NCBI RefSeq assembly: GCF_007746795.1
Contig: NZ_CP036343.1
Span: forward strand, 7,135,029 to 7,199,028
DNA from: Gimesia algae
GTDB taxonomy: Bacteria; Planctomycetota; Planctomycetia; Planctomycetales; Planctomycetaceae
Length of the DNA: 64,000 nt
Direction of reading: 5' to 3'
Shown piece after piece: positions 47,001 to 56,154 of the stretch. Below the pieces are notes generated by a model. It ran no database searches. It saw only the letters and a list, made by a program, of their open reading frames with translations, and was not told the origin of the DNA. Both the position numbers and the translations under genes were made by a program. Every line of letters begins with the position of its first letter. The first letter of the stretch is position 1.

Positions 47001-48422
47001 ATGCTTTCTCCACTGCCTCGTCGCTCTTTACTTCTCGCTCTGCTGTTCATGGTCAGCCTGTTCAATGGCCCCGAACAACGAGTGTGCGCGGGGAACTTAA
47101 AGATAGTGACGTTCAACGAAGATGTTACACCCAGGCTGGGTATGCCGGTCGCTTATGCCCCGGCCCGGAAAATAGTGACCCCTCTTTATGCAAGGGGAGT
47201 GGTCCTGCTTTCTGATGAACAACCGGTCGTTTTATGTGCCGTCGATGCCATCGGAATCGGAAATCAAGGTTATGACACGTGGCGTGAAAGGCTTGCCGAA
47301 GCCGCTGGAACCACGCCGGAACGTGTTGCCGTTCATTCTTTGCATCAACACGATGCCCCCCGGATCGATTTTGCGACAGGCAAAATCATGGAAGACCAGG
47401 GTCTCGGTGGAAAAAACTACGACAACAAATATGGCAGACAGTGTATTACACAGGTTGCCAATGTCATTCGATCAGGATTGAAAAGCCCTCAAACCGTCAC
47501 TCACTTTGGAATCGGGAAAGCGAAGGTAGAACAGGTCGCTTCCAATCGCCGTTTACTGGGGGCAGATGGCAAAGTCCGTTTGATGCGCTGGAGTAAATCA
47601 AAATCTCCCGACGCGATCAATGCCCCTGAAGGAGTGATTGATCCCTGGCTCAAGTGCCTGTGTTTCTGGAACCACAATCAACCCATTGCTGTGCTGAATT
47701 ATTACGCCACACACCCTCAGAGTTATTATGGTAAGGGTGACGTGAATTATGAATTTGTAGGAATGGCGCGCGAAGCCAGAAACAAAGCCTTGCCGGGAAC
47801 ATTAAACGTTTATTTTAACGGCGCCGCAGGAAATATCGCTGCGGGCAAATATAATGATGGTTCTACCAAAATGAGGCCCATTCTTGCACAGCGCGTTGAG
47901 CGCGCCATGGAGAGTGCGTTTAAGAATCAGGAAAAAGCGGAGATCTCTTCTGCTGACTTGCACTGGAAAACAGAAATGACCGCGTTGCCGGTCTCTACAC
48001 ATCTGGATCCGAAACTGCTACAGGCTACGATAAATGACAAAAAGAAAACGCCAAAGGAACGATCGAGTGCTGCATTTCGGCTTGTCTGGTACCAACGTGC
48101 CTCACAGGGTCATCAGATTCCAATCACCTGCCTGCACTTGAAATCCGCATCCATCCTGCATCTGCCAGGCGAACTGTTTATCGAATATCAGTTACAAGCC
48201 CAGAAATTCGCTCCGCATCAAACCGTCTGCATGGCCGCCTATGGGGATTACGGCCCCGGTTACATCTGCACCGAAATCGCCTACTCACAGGGCGGATACG
48301 AATCGAGCCCCCGTGCCAGCAAGGTTGCGCCGGAAGTTGAGTTAGTCCTCACAGAAGTGATTCGTAAACTGGTTGTATCTCCGGATCATAACAAACCGGA
48401 GAATGCGAAAACGGAGAATTAG
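47001..48422 (+). CDS. Secreted neutral/alkaline ceramidase-like protein
   Basis: The 473-residue protein has a signal peptide (hydrophobic 10-22, cleavage near VCAGN). The opening FNEDVTPRLGMPVAY matches the start of neutral ceramidase-like domains, where the family has DITPP-like wording. VAVHSLHQHDAPR (about 109-121) resembles the metal-binding ATHTHSGP motif, NYYATHPQSYYG gives a further His, and VYFNGAAGNIAAG parallels the NGAGD block. The family hydrolyses N-acyl bonds of ceramide, but planctomycete members have no demonstrated substrate. AGGAATCAATAAC precedes the ATG. It is convergent with the HTTM gene, 14 bases apart. Confidence 0.7.
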   Translation: MLSPLPRRSLLLALLFMVSLFNGPEQRVCAGNLKIVTFNEDVTPRLGMPVAYAPARKIVTPLYARGVVLLSDEQPVVLCAVDAIGIGNQGYDTWRERLAEAAGTTPERVAVHSLHQHDAPRIDFATGKIMEDQGLGGKNYDNKYGRQCITQVANVIRSGLKSPQTVTHFGIGKAKVEQVASNRRLLGADGKVRLMRWSKSKSPDAINAPEGVIDPWLKCLCFWNHNQPIAVLNYYATHPQSYYGKGDVNYEFVGMAREARNKALPGTLNVYFNGAAGNIAAGKYNDGSTKMRPILAQRVERAMESAFKNQEKAEISSADLHWKTEMTALPVSTHLDPKLLQATINDKKKTPKERSSAAFRLVWYQRASQGHQIPITCLHLKSASILHLPGELFIEYQLQAQKFAPHQTVCMAAYGDYGPGYICTEIAYSQGGYESSPRASKVAPEVELVLTEVIRKLVVSPDHNKPENAKTEN

Positions 48423-48436
48423 CAGTAACTATACCG

Positions 48437-49972
48437 TTAATTTGCGACGGGAGACAACTTGGGAAGCAGTGTGATGGAACGCCTCAGCACTTCCTTGCCC
48501 TTCGATTTGATCGAGACGTAGTAATTGCCGGGCTCCAGTATTTCAGAAGGATAAATCTGAAAGGTTGCCCGCATATTTTCACGCGGCGCGATCTGCCCGG
48601 TTCGCTGTACAATGCGACCATTCTCTTCACAAAAATGACAGTCAATCCAGATATCTTCATGAGGTGGATTGAGCGCACATTGCACGAGAATCATCTCACC
48701 CGCTTTAAACTCCTGCTTGCGATCTATGATCCATCCGCCTGCCAATTGGGTACCGACGTCAACCGAAAGAAACTTATCTTTCACCCGCATGATCTGTTCC
48801 GGCCCCATTACTTGCGCGACCAGTTCAGGATCCACTTCGTGTAAAGTCATCTTACCTTCCGCCCGTCTCAGCCCATACAGGTCCTGTTGATGTTCAACAT
48901 AGATACTGAGAACCAACACAGCAGAAATTCCGGTTGCCCAGGCAGCAGGAGACTTCCAGACTGCCAGTGATTGAGGGCGAAATCGTTCAACAAGTTGACG
49001 GAATTCCGCCGACAACTGATAAACCCAGCCCCCTTTTCGGTACAGCCTGCGAAAGCGGGCAGAAATCCATTGAACATCACCTGTGTTGAGGAAGCAGAAA
49101 TAAATCGATATGGATACCATGGGAAAAATATACAGTCCCAGTGAAAAAGTAGTTCCAATATGAAACGCGGTCCCCATCGCAATACCAATAATCCGACCCC
49201 ATTTACGCCAGACAACGAATACAAAGGCAATTTCCCAAATCATCGCGATATATGACATCACCGATAATAAGATCGGATACAGTGTCATCAATTCTCCTAC
49301 CGGGTGAGGGTTATTGTAGCGCGACATTGCCCAGTAACTGATCTGGTCGCCTTCCAGGTATCCGGGAGTATGCATCTTGGTGATGGCTGCCCCGAAGTAG
49401 ACCAGACAGATCAGGATCTGCATCAATCTTTGTGGCCAGACTTCAAACTGAGGTAATTCGTATTTCGTATACTGAGGCCACGACTGTTTCTGTTTTCTGT
49501 TTTTTAACCAGCTATCGACAGACCAGATGGCACCACAGTGAGAAAGAGAAAGCAGGAACAAAGCATGCGTCGCAATCACTGAATACTTCGTCGCCATGCT
49601 GATGCAGTCCATGAAACAGAAATAAGTATAGAGGATCGTAGAAGCAATTAATGAAAACCGCGTCATCCAGCCAATGCTACTGCAGAACAGGAAAAAACCG
49701 AGTACAGCAAACAGACCAACGACAACCGTTCCGGGTAATATCGGCAGATAATTATAGTATTGAAAAATATCTGCCAGCGGTGCCGGTGCCCCATCAGCCG
49801 AGAATAATTCACGTGAATAAGACCAGCGGGTACAGACTGTTCCCAGCAGGATCATGGGCAGCAGCATTCGCACTATCGCCAGTCCGTAAGGTACCTCTTT
49901 GGCAAAAAAGAAATTCTGGAAGCGATCGCGAAAAGAATGATTAGCAGTTGAAATCACTTCTGGGGCATCCAT
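48437..49972 (-). CDS. HTTM-domain (vitamin-K-dependent carboxylase-like) membrane protein
   Basis: The 511-residue protein has a multipass N-terminal part: KEVPYGLAIVRMLLPMILLG, LPGTVVVGLFAVLGFFLFC, ILYTYFCFMDCISM, LMQILICLVYFGAAITKMHTPGYLEGD, ILLSVMSYIAMIWEIAFVFVVW and GLYIFPMVSISIYFCFL, in the HTTM order. The LVYFGAAITKMHTP stretch is the family signature. A soluble C-terminal beta domain of about 140 residues (from about 365) follows. HTTM proteins include vitamin-K gamma-carboxylase; bacterial members are mostly uncharacterised. AGGA precedes the ATG. It lies 58 bases downstream of the 224-residue protein gene on the same strand, so the two are probably an operon. Confidence 0.78.
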   Translation of the reverse strand: MDAPEVISTANHSFRDRFQNFFFAKEVPYGLAIVRMLLPMILLGTVCTRWSYSRELFSADGAPAPLADIFQYYNYLPILPGTVVVGLFAVLGFFLFCSSIGWMTRFSLIASTILYTYFCFMDCISMATKYSVIATHALFLLSLSHCGAIWSVDSWLKNRKQKQSWPQYTKYELPQFEVWPQRLMQILICLVYFGAAITKMHTPGYLEGDQISYWAMSRYNNPHPVGELMTLYPILLSVMSYIAMIWEIAFVFVVWRKWGRIIGIAMGTAFHIGTTFSLGLYIFPMVSISIYFCFLNTGDVQWISARFRRLYRKGGWVYQLSAEFRQLVERFRPQSLAVWKSPAAWATGISAVLVLSIYVEHQQDLYGLRRAEGKMTLHEVDPELVAQVMGPEQIMRVKDKFLSVDVGTQLAGGWIIDRKQEFKAGEMILVQCALNPPHEDIWIDCHFCEENGRIVQRTGQIAPRENMRATFQIYPSEILEPGNYYVSIKSKGKEVLRRSITLLPKLSPVAN

Positions 49973-50030
49973 GCTTGAAATCCTGTATGATGTAGCGATT
50001 CGAAACGGAAAGAACTCTCGGAAATTCGGC

Positions 50031-50705
50031 TTAATTACCTACGGGCGAAGCGAGGTGAACGGGAAGATTCGGATCGTGCTGTTGTGGTGGTGCGGTTGCC
50101 TCGATCTGACTGCCAATCGTTGCTGCGAAAAACGGACGACCACGATTCATTTCCGCTACCAGACGCGGGTTGTCATTGATCTGTAGAGTCACCTGTCGCG
50201 TGAGCCAGGGAACATATGTCTGTGCTACGACCCCTTCGGGAGTAATCACCCTGCGCAACCGATAATAGTTCTGAAAATCTTTGGGCTCTTCGTAACGCTG
50301 ATCCCAGACCATATCAGGCAGATTATATTTTTTGCACCAGGTTTCTTCGATACAGAGAATTCGCAGCATTGGTTCATGCTCTGTCTTATCGAGTGTGTTC
50401 ATCGCCATCCGAACCCAGGCATCGCCGGTGGTATCGTAGTGGCGTCTCCCCAGCTTTCCGTAAGGATAAAAATCACCCCAGGGACCGGGAGATAACTCGT
50501 AATACTTACCACTGATGCCTTCACCGACGATATGCGTACGAACCGAATAGGCAGACCAGCCACAGAACATATCCCAGACAATATAATACATGCCTGGATG
50601 ACTGCCGGTTCGATAAGTAAAGGTATGACAGAAGATACCAAACAATAATATGCCGACATAACTGGCTATGGTCAGATAGCTGAGTCCACGTTTGATAAAT
50701 CGCAT
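50031..50705 (-). CDS. Single-helix membrane protein paired with HTTM protein
   Basis: The 224-residue protein has one N-terminal membrane helix (SYLTIASYVGILLFGIFC) and a periplasmic domain with many aromatic residues (YYIVWDMFCGWSAYSVR, YELSPGPWGDFYPYGKLGRR). I do not recognise a named domain. The same type of small protein occurs next to HTTM genes in planctomycetes as I recall, and the close spacing suggests a complex. GGGAAGG precedes the ATG. Confidence 0.7.
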   Translation of the reverse strand: MRFIKRGLSYLTIASYVGILLFGIFCHTFTYRTGSHPGMYYIVWDMFCGWSAYSVRTHIVGEGISGKYYELSPGPWGDFYPYGKLGRRHYDTTGDAWVRMAMNTLDKTEHEPMLRILCIEETWCKKYNLPDMVWDQRYEEPKDFQNYYRLRRVITPEGVVAQTYVPWLTRQVTLQINDNPRLVAEMNRGRPFFAATIGSQIEATAPPQQHDPNLPVHLASPVGN

Positions 50706-50910
50706 CAGTTTAGCCTTCCCTGGCCTGACAATGTGATCAATGATTCAGAATTTTACGTGCAGGAAATCTGGATTTCATTGACTCAGAGTTCAAATTGAAG
50801 TTCTGAGTCCTTTCCTTCTCAATTCCCGGGTGGGCAATATCGTAAATATTTCAATTCAGGTCAATAGCAACCTTTATGTCCGATTTAGGTTGCCTTCCCG
50901 ATGCATGTTT

Positions 50911-52440
50911 TCAGGATGTTCGTGATGCATATTCCTGAATTGCCTCGAAAATCCCATCCCAATGGTAGTCTTTCGCCTCAGCGTCAATCTGCAATCCTGC
51001 TTCCAGAGCTGCCTGGCTCGTGACCGGGCTGATACTGACCAGTTTGATTGTTTTTCCCAGTTGTGCTCGTGCCGCATCCGTTAACAGCCGTTCAAAATTT
51101 CGGGCAATCGAAGGGCTGCTTAATCCCACCCAGTCGACTTCACCAGATTCCAGCAAACTCAGACTTTCTTCATTCCAGGCGGAGACATCATGATTTTCAT
51201 AAACCACAATTTTCTCAACTGTTGCTGAAACTTCGGCCAGTTCGGTCTGTAATACCTCGCGTCCTCTGTTGGCTCCGGCCCAGAGTAATTTCTGCTGGGC
51301 CGCCAATGGCTTAAGGGCTTCTGCGAGGGCTTCTGCCCGATACTGAGGAGGTGTCAAATCAGCCCGCAGTCGGTATGCCAGAAGTGCCTCCGCCGTAGAC
51401 GGACCGATTGTAGCAATTTTTAAATGGGCAAGCTGCCTGGAATCAAAGCCCAGATCCCATAAACGATCCATAAAATACCGCACGCCATTGGCACTGGTAA
51501 AGACCAGCCATTGATAGTGATCGAGTCGCGAGATTGCCTGATCGACGGGAGCCCAGTCTGCAGGTTTGCTGATCTCAATCGTGGGTAACAACACCGGTTG
51601 TGCGCCCAGGCGTATTGCCTGCCGAATTTCGGATTCGGACTGATCTTCGGAACGGGTAATCCCAATCCGCAGCCCGAACAGGGGTTTTTGTTCAAACCAC
51701 GCAATATGATCCCGCAGAGTGACACACTCGCCAATCACAATCAGTGACGGCGCAACCAGCTTGGCTTTCTGCACAGATTCGGGTAAATCCTGCAATCTGC
51801 TTTGAACTGTTTTTTGAAAAGGTGTCGTACCACGACTAATGGCGGCGGCCGGTGTTTCACCTGATTTGCCTGCCTGAATTAGTGAACTCACGATATGTTT
51901 GAGATTATGCAACCCCATATAAAATACCAGAGTTCCGGGAAAGCGGCTCAGCGCTTCATAGTCCAGAGAAGAATCAGGTTTTGTAGGATCTTCGTGTCCT
52001 GTGATCAAGGCAACCGCTGATGCATGCGCACGATGCGTAACTGAGATGCCCGCATAGCCGGCAGCTGCTGTTGCCGCGGTGATCCCTGGAACGATTTCGA
52101 ACTCGATACCGGCGTCACGCAATGCCGCCGCTTCCTCGCTGCCCCGACCAAAAATAAAAGGGTCTCCCCCTTTTAATCGTACTACAGTCTTTCCTTCTCG
52201 GGCAGCGGCAATTAAACGTTGGTTAATTTCGTCCTGTTTCAGAACACGACGATTTTCACAACCTTCGGCTACCCGACAGCTACGCTCCACTTCGGAAGAG
52301 ACATGTTCCAGCAGAAGTGGATTTACCAGCCCGTCATACAGGATCAGATCGGCCTGCTTAAGGCATTCGATGCCTTTAATGGTAATCAAACCGGGATCCC
52401 CGGGACCTGCACCGACTAAATAGACTTTCCCCAGGGTCAT
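50911..52440 (-). CDS. Fused uroporphyrinogen-III C-methyltransferase and uroporphyrinogen-III synthase
   Basis: The N-terminal 250 residues are a SAM-dependent uroporphyrinogen-III methyltransferase (CobA/SUMT): VYLVGAGPGDPGLIT, VNPLLLEHV, VVRLKGGDPFIFGRG, YAGISVTHR and GTLVFYMGLHNL. This is followed by a HemD domain (about 265-510) with LRIGITRSEDQSE, WLVFTSANGVRYF, IATIGPSTAEAL and ISPVTSQAALEAGL. The first domain methylates uroporphyrinogen III to precorrin-2 (siroheme/B12), the second cyclises hydroxymethylbilane. ATG at 52440 is preferred over TTG at 52461. The fused order is common in firmicutes and planctomycetes. No other tetrapyrrole genes are adjacent. Confidence 0.92.
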   Translation of the reverse strand: MTLGKVYLVGAGPGDPGLITIKGIECLKQADLILYDGLVNPLLLEHVSSEVERSCRVAEGCENRRVLKQDEINQRLIAAAREGKTVVRLKGGDPFIFGRGSEEAAALRDAGIEFEIVPGITAATAAAGYAGISVTHRAHASAVALITGHEDPTKPDSSLDYEALSRFPGTLVFYMGLHNLKHIVSSLIQAGKSGETPAAAISRGTTPFQKTVQSRLQDLPESVQKAKLVAPSLIVIGECVTLRDHIAWFEQKPLFGLRIGITRSEDQSESEIRQAIRLGAQPVLLPTIEISKPADWAPVDQAISRLDHYQWLVFTSANGVRYFMDRLWDLGFDSRQLAHLKIATIGPSTAEALLAYRLRADLTPPQYRAEALAEALKPLAAQQKLLWAGANRGREVLQTELAEVSATVEKIVVYENHDVSAWNEESLSLLESGEVDWVGLSSPSIARNFERLLTDAARAQLGKTIKLVSISPVTSQAALEAGLQIDAEAKDYHWDGIFEAIQEYASRTS

Positions 52441-52624
52441 CAGCTTTGTATCACTCCACAAGACTAAAACGCTTCAATATAGATGTAAAGCGATATTATA
52501 GCAGAGTTTTCAAGGATGGCGAGCAGCAGCGACCGCCTGCTGTGGAAGTCAGATATTTCTCAAGTCATTGAGATTTAAGTGGTCCCTGATCGTCATTGAA
52601 ACAACACAGTGATAAACACGATCG

Positions 52625-53872
52625 TTAGAAATCATACCAGGTACCAAAACCCACAAACTGTTCTGAGTTGTTAAAAAACGCGTATTGCATGGTTTTTCCA
52701 TCCAGGTACTGCAGACCGATTCGAAACAGATGATTGTTTCGATCGCCACGCCATTGCCAGCCCACCATGATGTTCACATTCCCGCCCCAGTTCACTTCCT
52801 CGCGCAAATAACCGTTGATAGCCCAGAAGGGAGCCCCGAAAATCCCGGAATGTTCAACAGGACTGAACTCGGCCCCAAACTGAAGTTCCCAGGGTTGTGC
52901 ACCACCATCCGTATTAAAGGCATAACCAATTTCGGCATAGAGCCTTAAATCGGGATCGGGAAAATAACCACCGCCCAGGACAAACGCATCCCGTACATAA
53001 TTGATTCTCTGAAAACCGGGATTCCGCTCGATATATTCATCTCCAGCGTGGGCACTCGTATGGTAATAGGCAAACTTCGCCTGATAGGCACCTCGTCTCC
53101 AGGTTAATGGAACACCGACACGGAAATCGGTCGCATCCAGATCCATTTCCTCTTCCATATTTAAACGTGGAGGACCTGCACCTTCAATATCCAACTGCCA
53201 GCCTTCCAGTACTCCATCAGTTATGGAGCCATATCTTAAGATACCAACCCGTGCCCCCGCTTCCAGTTCCATCTGCCAGCCGATGTCTTTTTCATGCAGG
53301 ATAGCCAGTGCCAATCGAGATTCCTTCGGTCCTGCCAGATAAGATTTATAAAGCAGGTCGGTGGGTAAGACTGTCCATCCCCAGCAGCTTTCGGCACATA
53401 ATTGTTCAATGGAATCGGTATAAGTTCCCTCGGGATCGGTCATGGTACCAAACTCAGGGTATTCAGAGCTCTCCGGATACAATTCATATGTAGAAGGAAA
53501 CACTGGTTGAGAAGAATTGATCTGCTGAATCTGGTTCGGCAGTAAATCAGATTCTCTTCTAGACTGGGAATAGAGGGGGGGTAAATTTCGGGTGATATCC
53601 TGCTGTCTGCCAGCGGTTCTTACTGGTTCGTTGTGATGCAATGGGATTCCCAGCTGAATCGGATTCTGTTGCCGATTCGTATATTGATTCTCAAGGTAAA
53701 GCTGCGCCTGGCTTGGCCCCTGATTGGGTTGCTGAAGTCCGGCTGCATGCGGAGAAGGAGCCATAAATGGCTGTGAACTGGCAAACTGTTGCGCTTCTAG
53801 ATTGGCACAGACAGCGCTAACCAGCACCCCCCACAGGAAGCGTTGTAATGATATTGGAATAAATAACCTCAC
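52625..53872 (-). CDS. Secreted DUF1207-family protein
   Basis: The start is GTG at 53872 with an excellent AAGGAG eight bases upstream. The 415-residue protein has a signal peptide (hydrophobic 12-23), a Gln/Asn/Pro-rich linker (26-140), and a DUF1207 domain: ALAILHEKDIGWQMELEAGARVG, TDFRVGVPLTWRRGAYQAKFAYYHTSAHAGDEY, YFPDPDLRLYAEIGYAF and WGGNVNIMVGWQWRG. These look like outer-membrane-barrel strands that end in an aromatic C-terminus (FGTWYDF), so it is probably an outer-membrane protein. The function is unknown. Confidence 0.82.
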   Translation of the reverse strand: MRLFIPISLQRFLWGVLVSAVCANLEAQQFASSQPFMAPSPHAAGLQQPNQGPSQAQLYLENQYTNRQQNPIQLGIPLHHNEPVRTAGRQQDITRNLPPLYSQSRRESDLLPNQIQQINSSQPVFPSTYELYPESSEYPEFGTMTDPEGTYTDSIEQLCAESCWGWTVLPTDLLYKSYLAGPKESRLALAILHEKDIGWQMELEAGARVGILRYGSITDGVLEGWQLDIEGAGPPRLNMEEEMDLDATDFRVGVPLTWRRGAYQAKFAYYHTSAHAGDEYIERNPGFQRINYVRDAFVLGGGYFPDPDLRLYAEIGYAFNTDGGAQPWELQFGAEFSPVEHSGIFGAPFWAINGYLREEVNWGGNVNIMVGWQWRGDRNNHLFRIGLQYLDGKTMQYAFFNNSEQFVGFGTWYDF

Positions 53873-54200
53873 CTGCGAGGCTCCTTATTGTGAACCGCAG
53901 CAGTAAGTTGCTGTGACTGAAATGGTAAGTGAGAGGAGTAGATAAGTTGCGCATTGAGAGAGGAGTTCTACCAAGGGGTAGATGAGAAATGCGGGCGAAG
54001 TATAGCGACAATCCCATCAGGCGAAAAGGGGAATTCATTATCAACTGAGCGTTTTAAATCGACCTGATTTAAGAACGAACACACGGCTCAAGATATGAAT
54101 ATCAAATCACTTACGAGCCGTGCTTATCGATGTTGACCGCTTTGGTATTGCAAAGAACTTAGTGAGAAATCTCACATTTTAATCCAGAACTTGCGTATTA
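53873..54200. other. Intergenic region with an 8-bp inverted repeat
   Basis: CACGGCTC (54082-54089) and GAGCCGTG (54115-54122) are exact complements across 25 bases, about 80 bases beyond the stop of the downstream-oriented 54201-54863 gene. Without a T tract it is not a clear terminator. TCTACC/GGTAGA near 53970 is a small hairpin. No gene was seen. Confidence 0.5.
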
Positions 54201-54863
54201 TTATTTGATATGTAGAGTATTTTTTTCGTTGAGCTGCAAAGTTTGTCCTTGCGAGAGATGTTTGACAACCACCCCCTGATCAGAAAAGAAACGGATCTGA
54301 ACCGGATAGTTAAAGTCGTGCGATTCACTGGGTCGTAACCGGTAGGGACCATTCCAAGGCATTGATGGGCCTTTCATTTCATATAAAACAGGCGTCTTCG
54401 ACCGATTGATGATCAGAGCGGGGCTAACTTGTGTTCCTTCCAAAATCGTAAAGAAACAGGAATTATGTACTGGATTTCGCTCTACAAACCAGTGATTTCG
54501 CACTTCATTCCTCCAGGCTGCTTCTGCAGCTTCATCCACTTCTTTCAACCGGTCAAAGCGACTGTACTCTTCCAGAAGTAATTCAGCGATTTTGGCAGTT
54601 TTCGATTTGGGATACTTACGAATGACTTCTTTTGCAACCCGCCTCTGTTGAGACAGCACGAGCTTCTCAACTCCCTTTAACATCTCCTGAGCATCTATCT
54701 CCTGCTGTTGAGGTGACAGCTCTTGCGTATTGGCCTCTGGAGTAAAGGGATCATTCTGTGCTGACGCAGTCTGGGTCATCACACTCAAAAACATCATTAA
54801 TCCCAGCATAAGAGGACTGGAATAATTACGATTCACGAGAGAAATACAGATTAGTTTGTTCAT
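54201..54863 (-). CDS. Small secreted protein of unknown function
   Basis: The 220-residue protein has a signal peptide (hydrophobic 18-35, cleavage after ASA before QNDPF). A helical, charged middle (about 52-115, including GVEKLVLSQQRRVAKEVIRKYPKSKTAK) precedes a beta-rich C-terminal half with HNSCFFTILEGTQVSPALIINRS. No named domain is recognised. AAGGT precedes the ATG. The helical region resembles a tetratricopeptide-like or coiled element and may bind a partner. Confidence 0.7.
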   Translation of the reverse strand: MNKLICISLVNRNYSSPLMLGLMMFLSVMTQTASAQNDPFTPEANTQELSPQQQEIDAQEMLKGVEKLVLSQQRRVAKEVIRKYPKSKTAKIAELLLEEYSRFDRLKEVDEAAEAAWRNEVRNHWFVERNPVHNSCFFTILEGTQVSPALIINRSKTPVLYEMKGPSMPWNGPYRLRPSESHDFNYPVQIRFFSDQGVVVKHLSQGQTLQLNEKNTLHIK

Positions 54864-55202
54864 TACTCATACCTTCAGATTCAGCAAGACTGATAACAGA
54901 GCCCTTTCCCAAAGTTTACACGCCAAATGCGCGTCGCACTGCATTCTCCCTGAATTCCGATGCATTTTCCCAACAGAATTTTAAGTGAATCTGGATTATT
55001 TCTTTAAACATCAGCTTGTGAATGTTCTTTATAAGCTCCTTATTCCAAACAGTTTAACACACATCTTTAGTTTACTTGTTCAGAATGACCGGCTGGAGAA
55101 GACTTCTCGGCGAGAATCGAATAAAATACAGTTCGATAACCGGAATGTTAAGAACTACAGTGATTTACCAGAGATTGATTCGCGTAGAAAGTATTTCATC
55201 TA
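54864..55202. other. Region with a doubtful 72-codon ORF
   Basis: A GTG-started frame (54985-55203) encodes 72 AT-rich residues and ends in TAATG, sharing bases with the permease start. Its composition is not protein-like for this genome, and I see no ribosome-binding site, so I treat it as unproven. The rest of the 339 bases holds nothing else obvious. Confidence 0.35.
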
Positions 55203-56099
55203 ATGGCAAGTAATCCCCGTCCCCATTACGGGCGAGTCTGGATCACCTTTCTCCGTAATTCCCTGATTCGTGAAATGACATTCCGTGGTAATCTGCTGAT
55301 TACTGTCGTCACACGCGGATTCTGGTTTGCGGCCCAGCTGATTTTATTTGATATCATTTATCGGAATGTCAACTCCATCAATGACTGGACCCGAGATGAG
55401 TACTTTGCCTTCATGGCGACGGGCATGCTGATCAACGCTTTCGTAGAAACGTTCTTCATGCCTAACTGTGCCAATTTCAGTGAATTGATTCGAAATGGAA
55501 ATCTGGACTTTGTACTGTTAAAACCAATCGACACTCAATTCCTGGTTTCTTTCGAGAAAGTAAACCTGGCGATGTTAAACCAGGTGTTGCTAGCGGGAGC
55601 GCTCCTGGTTTACTCTCTATTGGAAACAGTTCATCTGGAAACTGCCATCCAACTCTTTCAGGAACTGGTCCATGCAGGAGCATGGCTGACGATTCTCAGT
55701 TTCTGCTTCCTGGGCGCCGGCCAGATCTTAATGTATTGCCTGCTCCTGGCTGTGGGAGTGGCTTTTTTTTACAGCCTGATGATCGCCTTGGCCAGCAGCA
55801 GTATCTGGTTCGGCCGCAATCAGGGACTATATGATTTCTGGTTTTACATTACGGTCTTTGCACGTTATCCACGGAGTATCTACAGTGGTTCCCCGACTGG
55901 TGAAATTTTGCAGTTTGCTTTCTCATATATCATTCCCATTCTGCTCGTTGTAACCGTACCCGCGCGCCAGTTGCTTTCCAAAGCACTTGAGCCATCCTGG
56001 ATCACCCTGGTTTCGGTCTCTATCACACTGCTGATGTTATTTCTTTCACGTTATATCTTCAAATGGTCTTTAAACAGCTATCGCAGCGCAAGCAGCTGA
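55203..56099 (+). CDS. ABC-2 family permease (DUF990-like)
   Basis: The 298-residue protein has six hydrophobic helices and the family phrases [57 protein letters not shown] and [12 protein letters not shown]. This is the ABC-2/DUF990 membrane subunit found in pairs with an ATP-binding protein. No ATP-binding subunit or second permease is in view on either side, so it may work with distant partners. The start is weak (only AGAAAG upstream). The next gene, trkA-like, is 55 bases away on the same strand. Confidence 0.82.
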   Translation: MASNPRPHYGRVWITFLRNSLIREMTFRGNLLITVVTRGFWFAAQLILFDIIYRNVNSINDWTRDEYFAFMATGMLINAFVETFFMPNCANFSELIRNGNLDFVLLKPIDTQFLVSFEKVNLAMLNQVLLAGALLVYSLLETVHLETAIQLFQELVHAGAWLTILSFCFLGAGQILMYCLLLAVGVAFFYSLMIALASSSIWFGRNQGLYDFWFYITVFARYPRSIYSGSPTGEILQFAFSYIIPILLVVTVPARQLLSKALEPSWITLVSVSITLLMLFLSRYIFKWSLNSYRSASS

Positions 56100-56154
56100 G
56101 ATCCTGTCTTGCTGGTTAGGCCTGTCCATAAAACAGAAGTCTGTTGAGTTTTAT

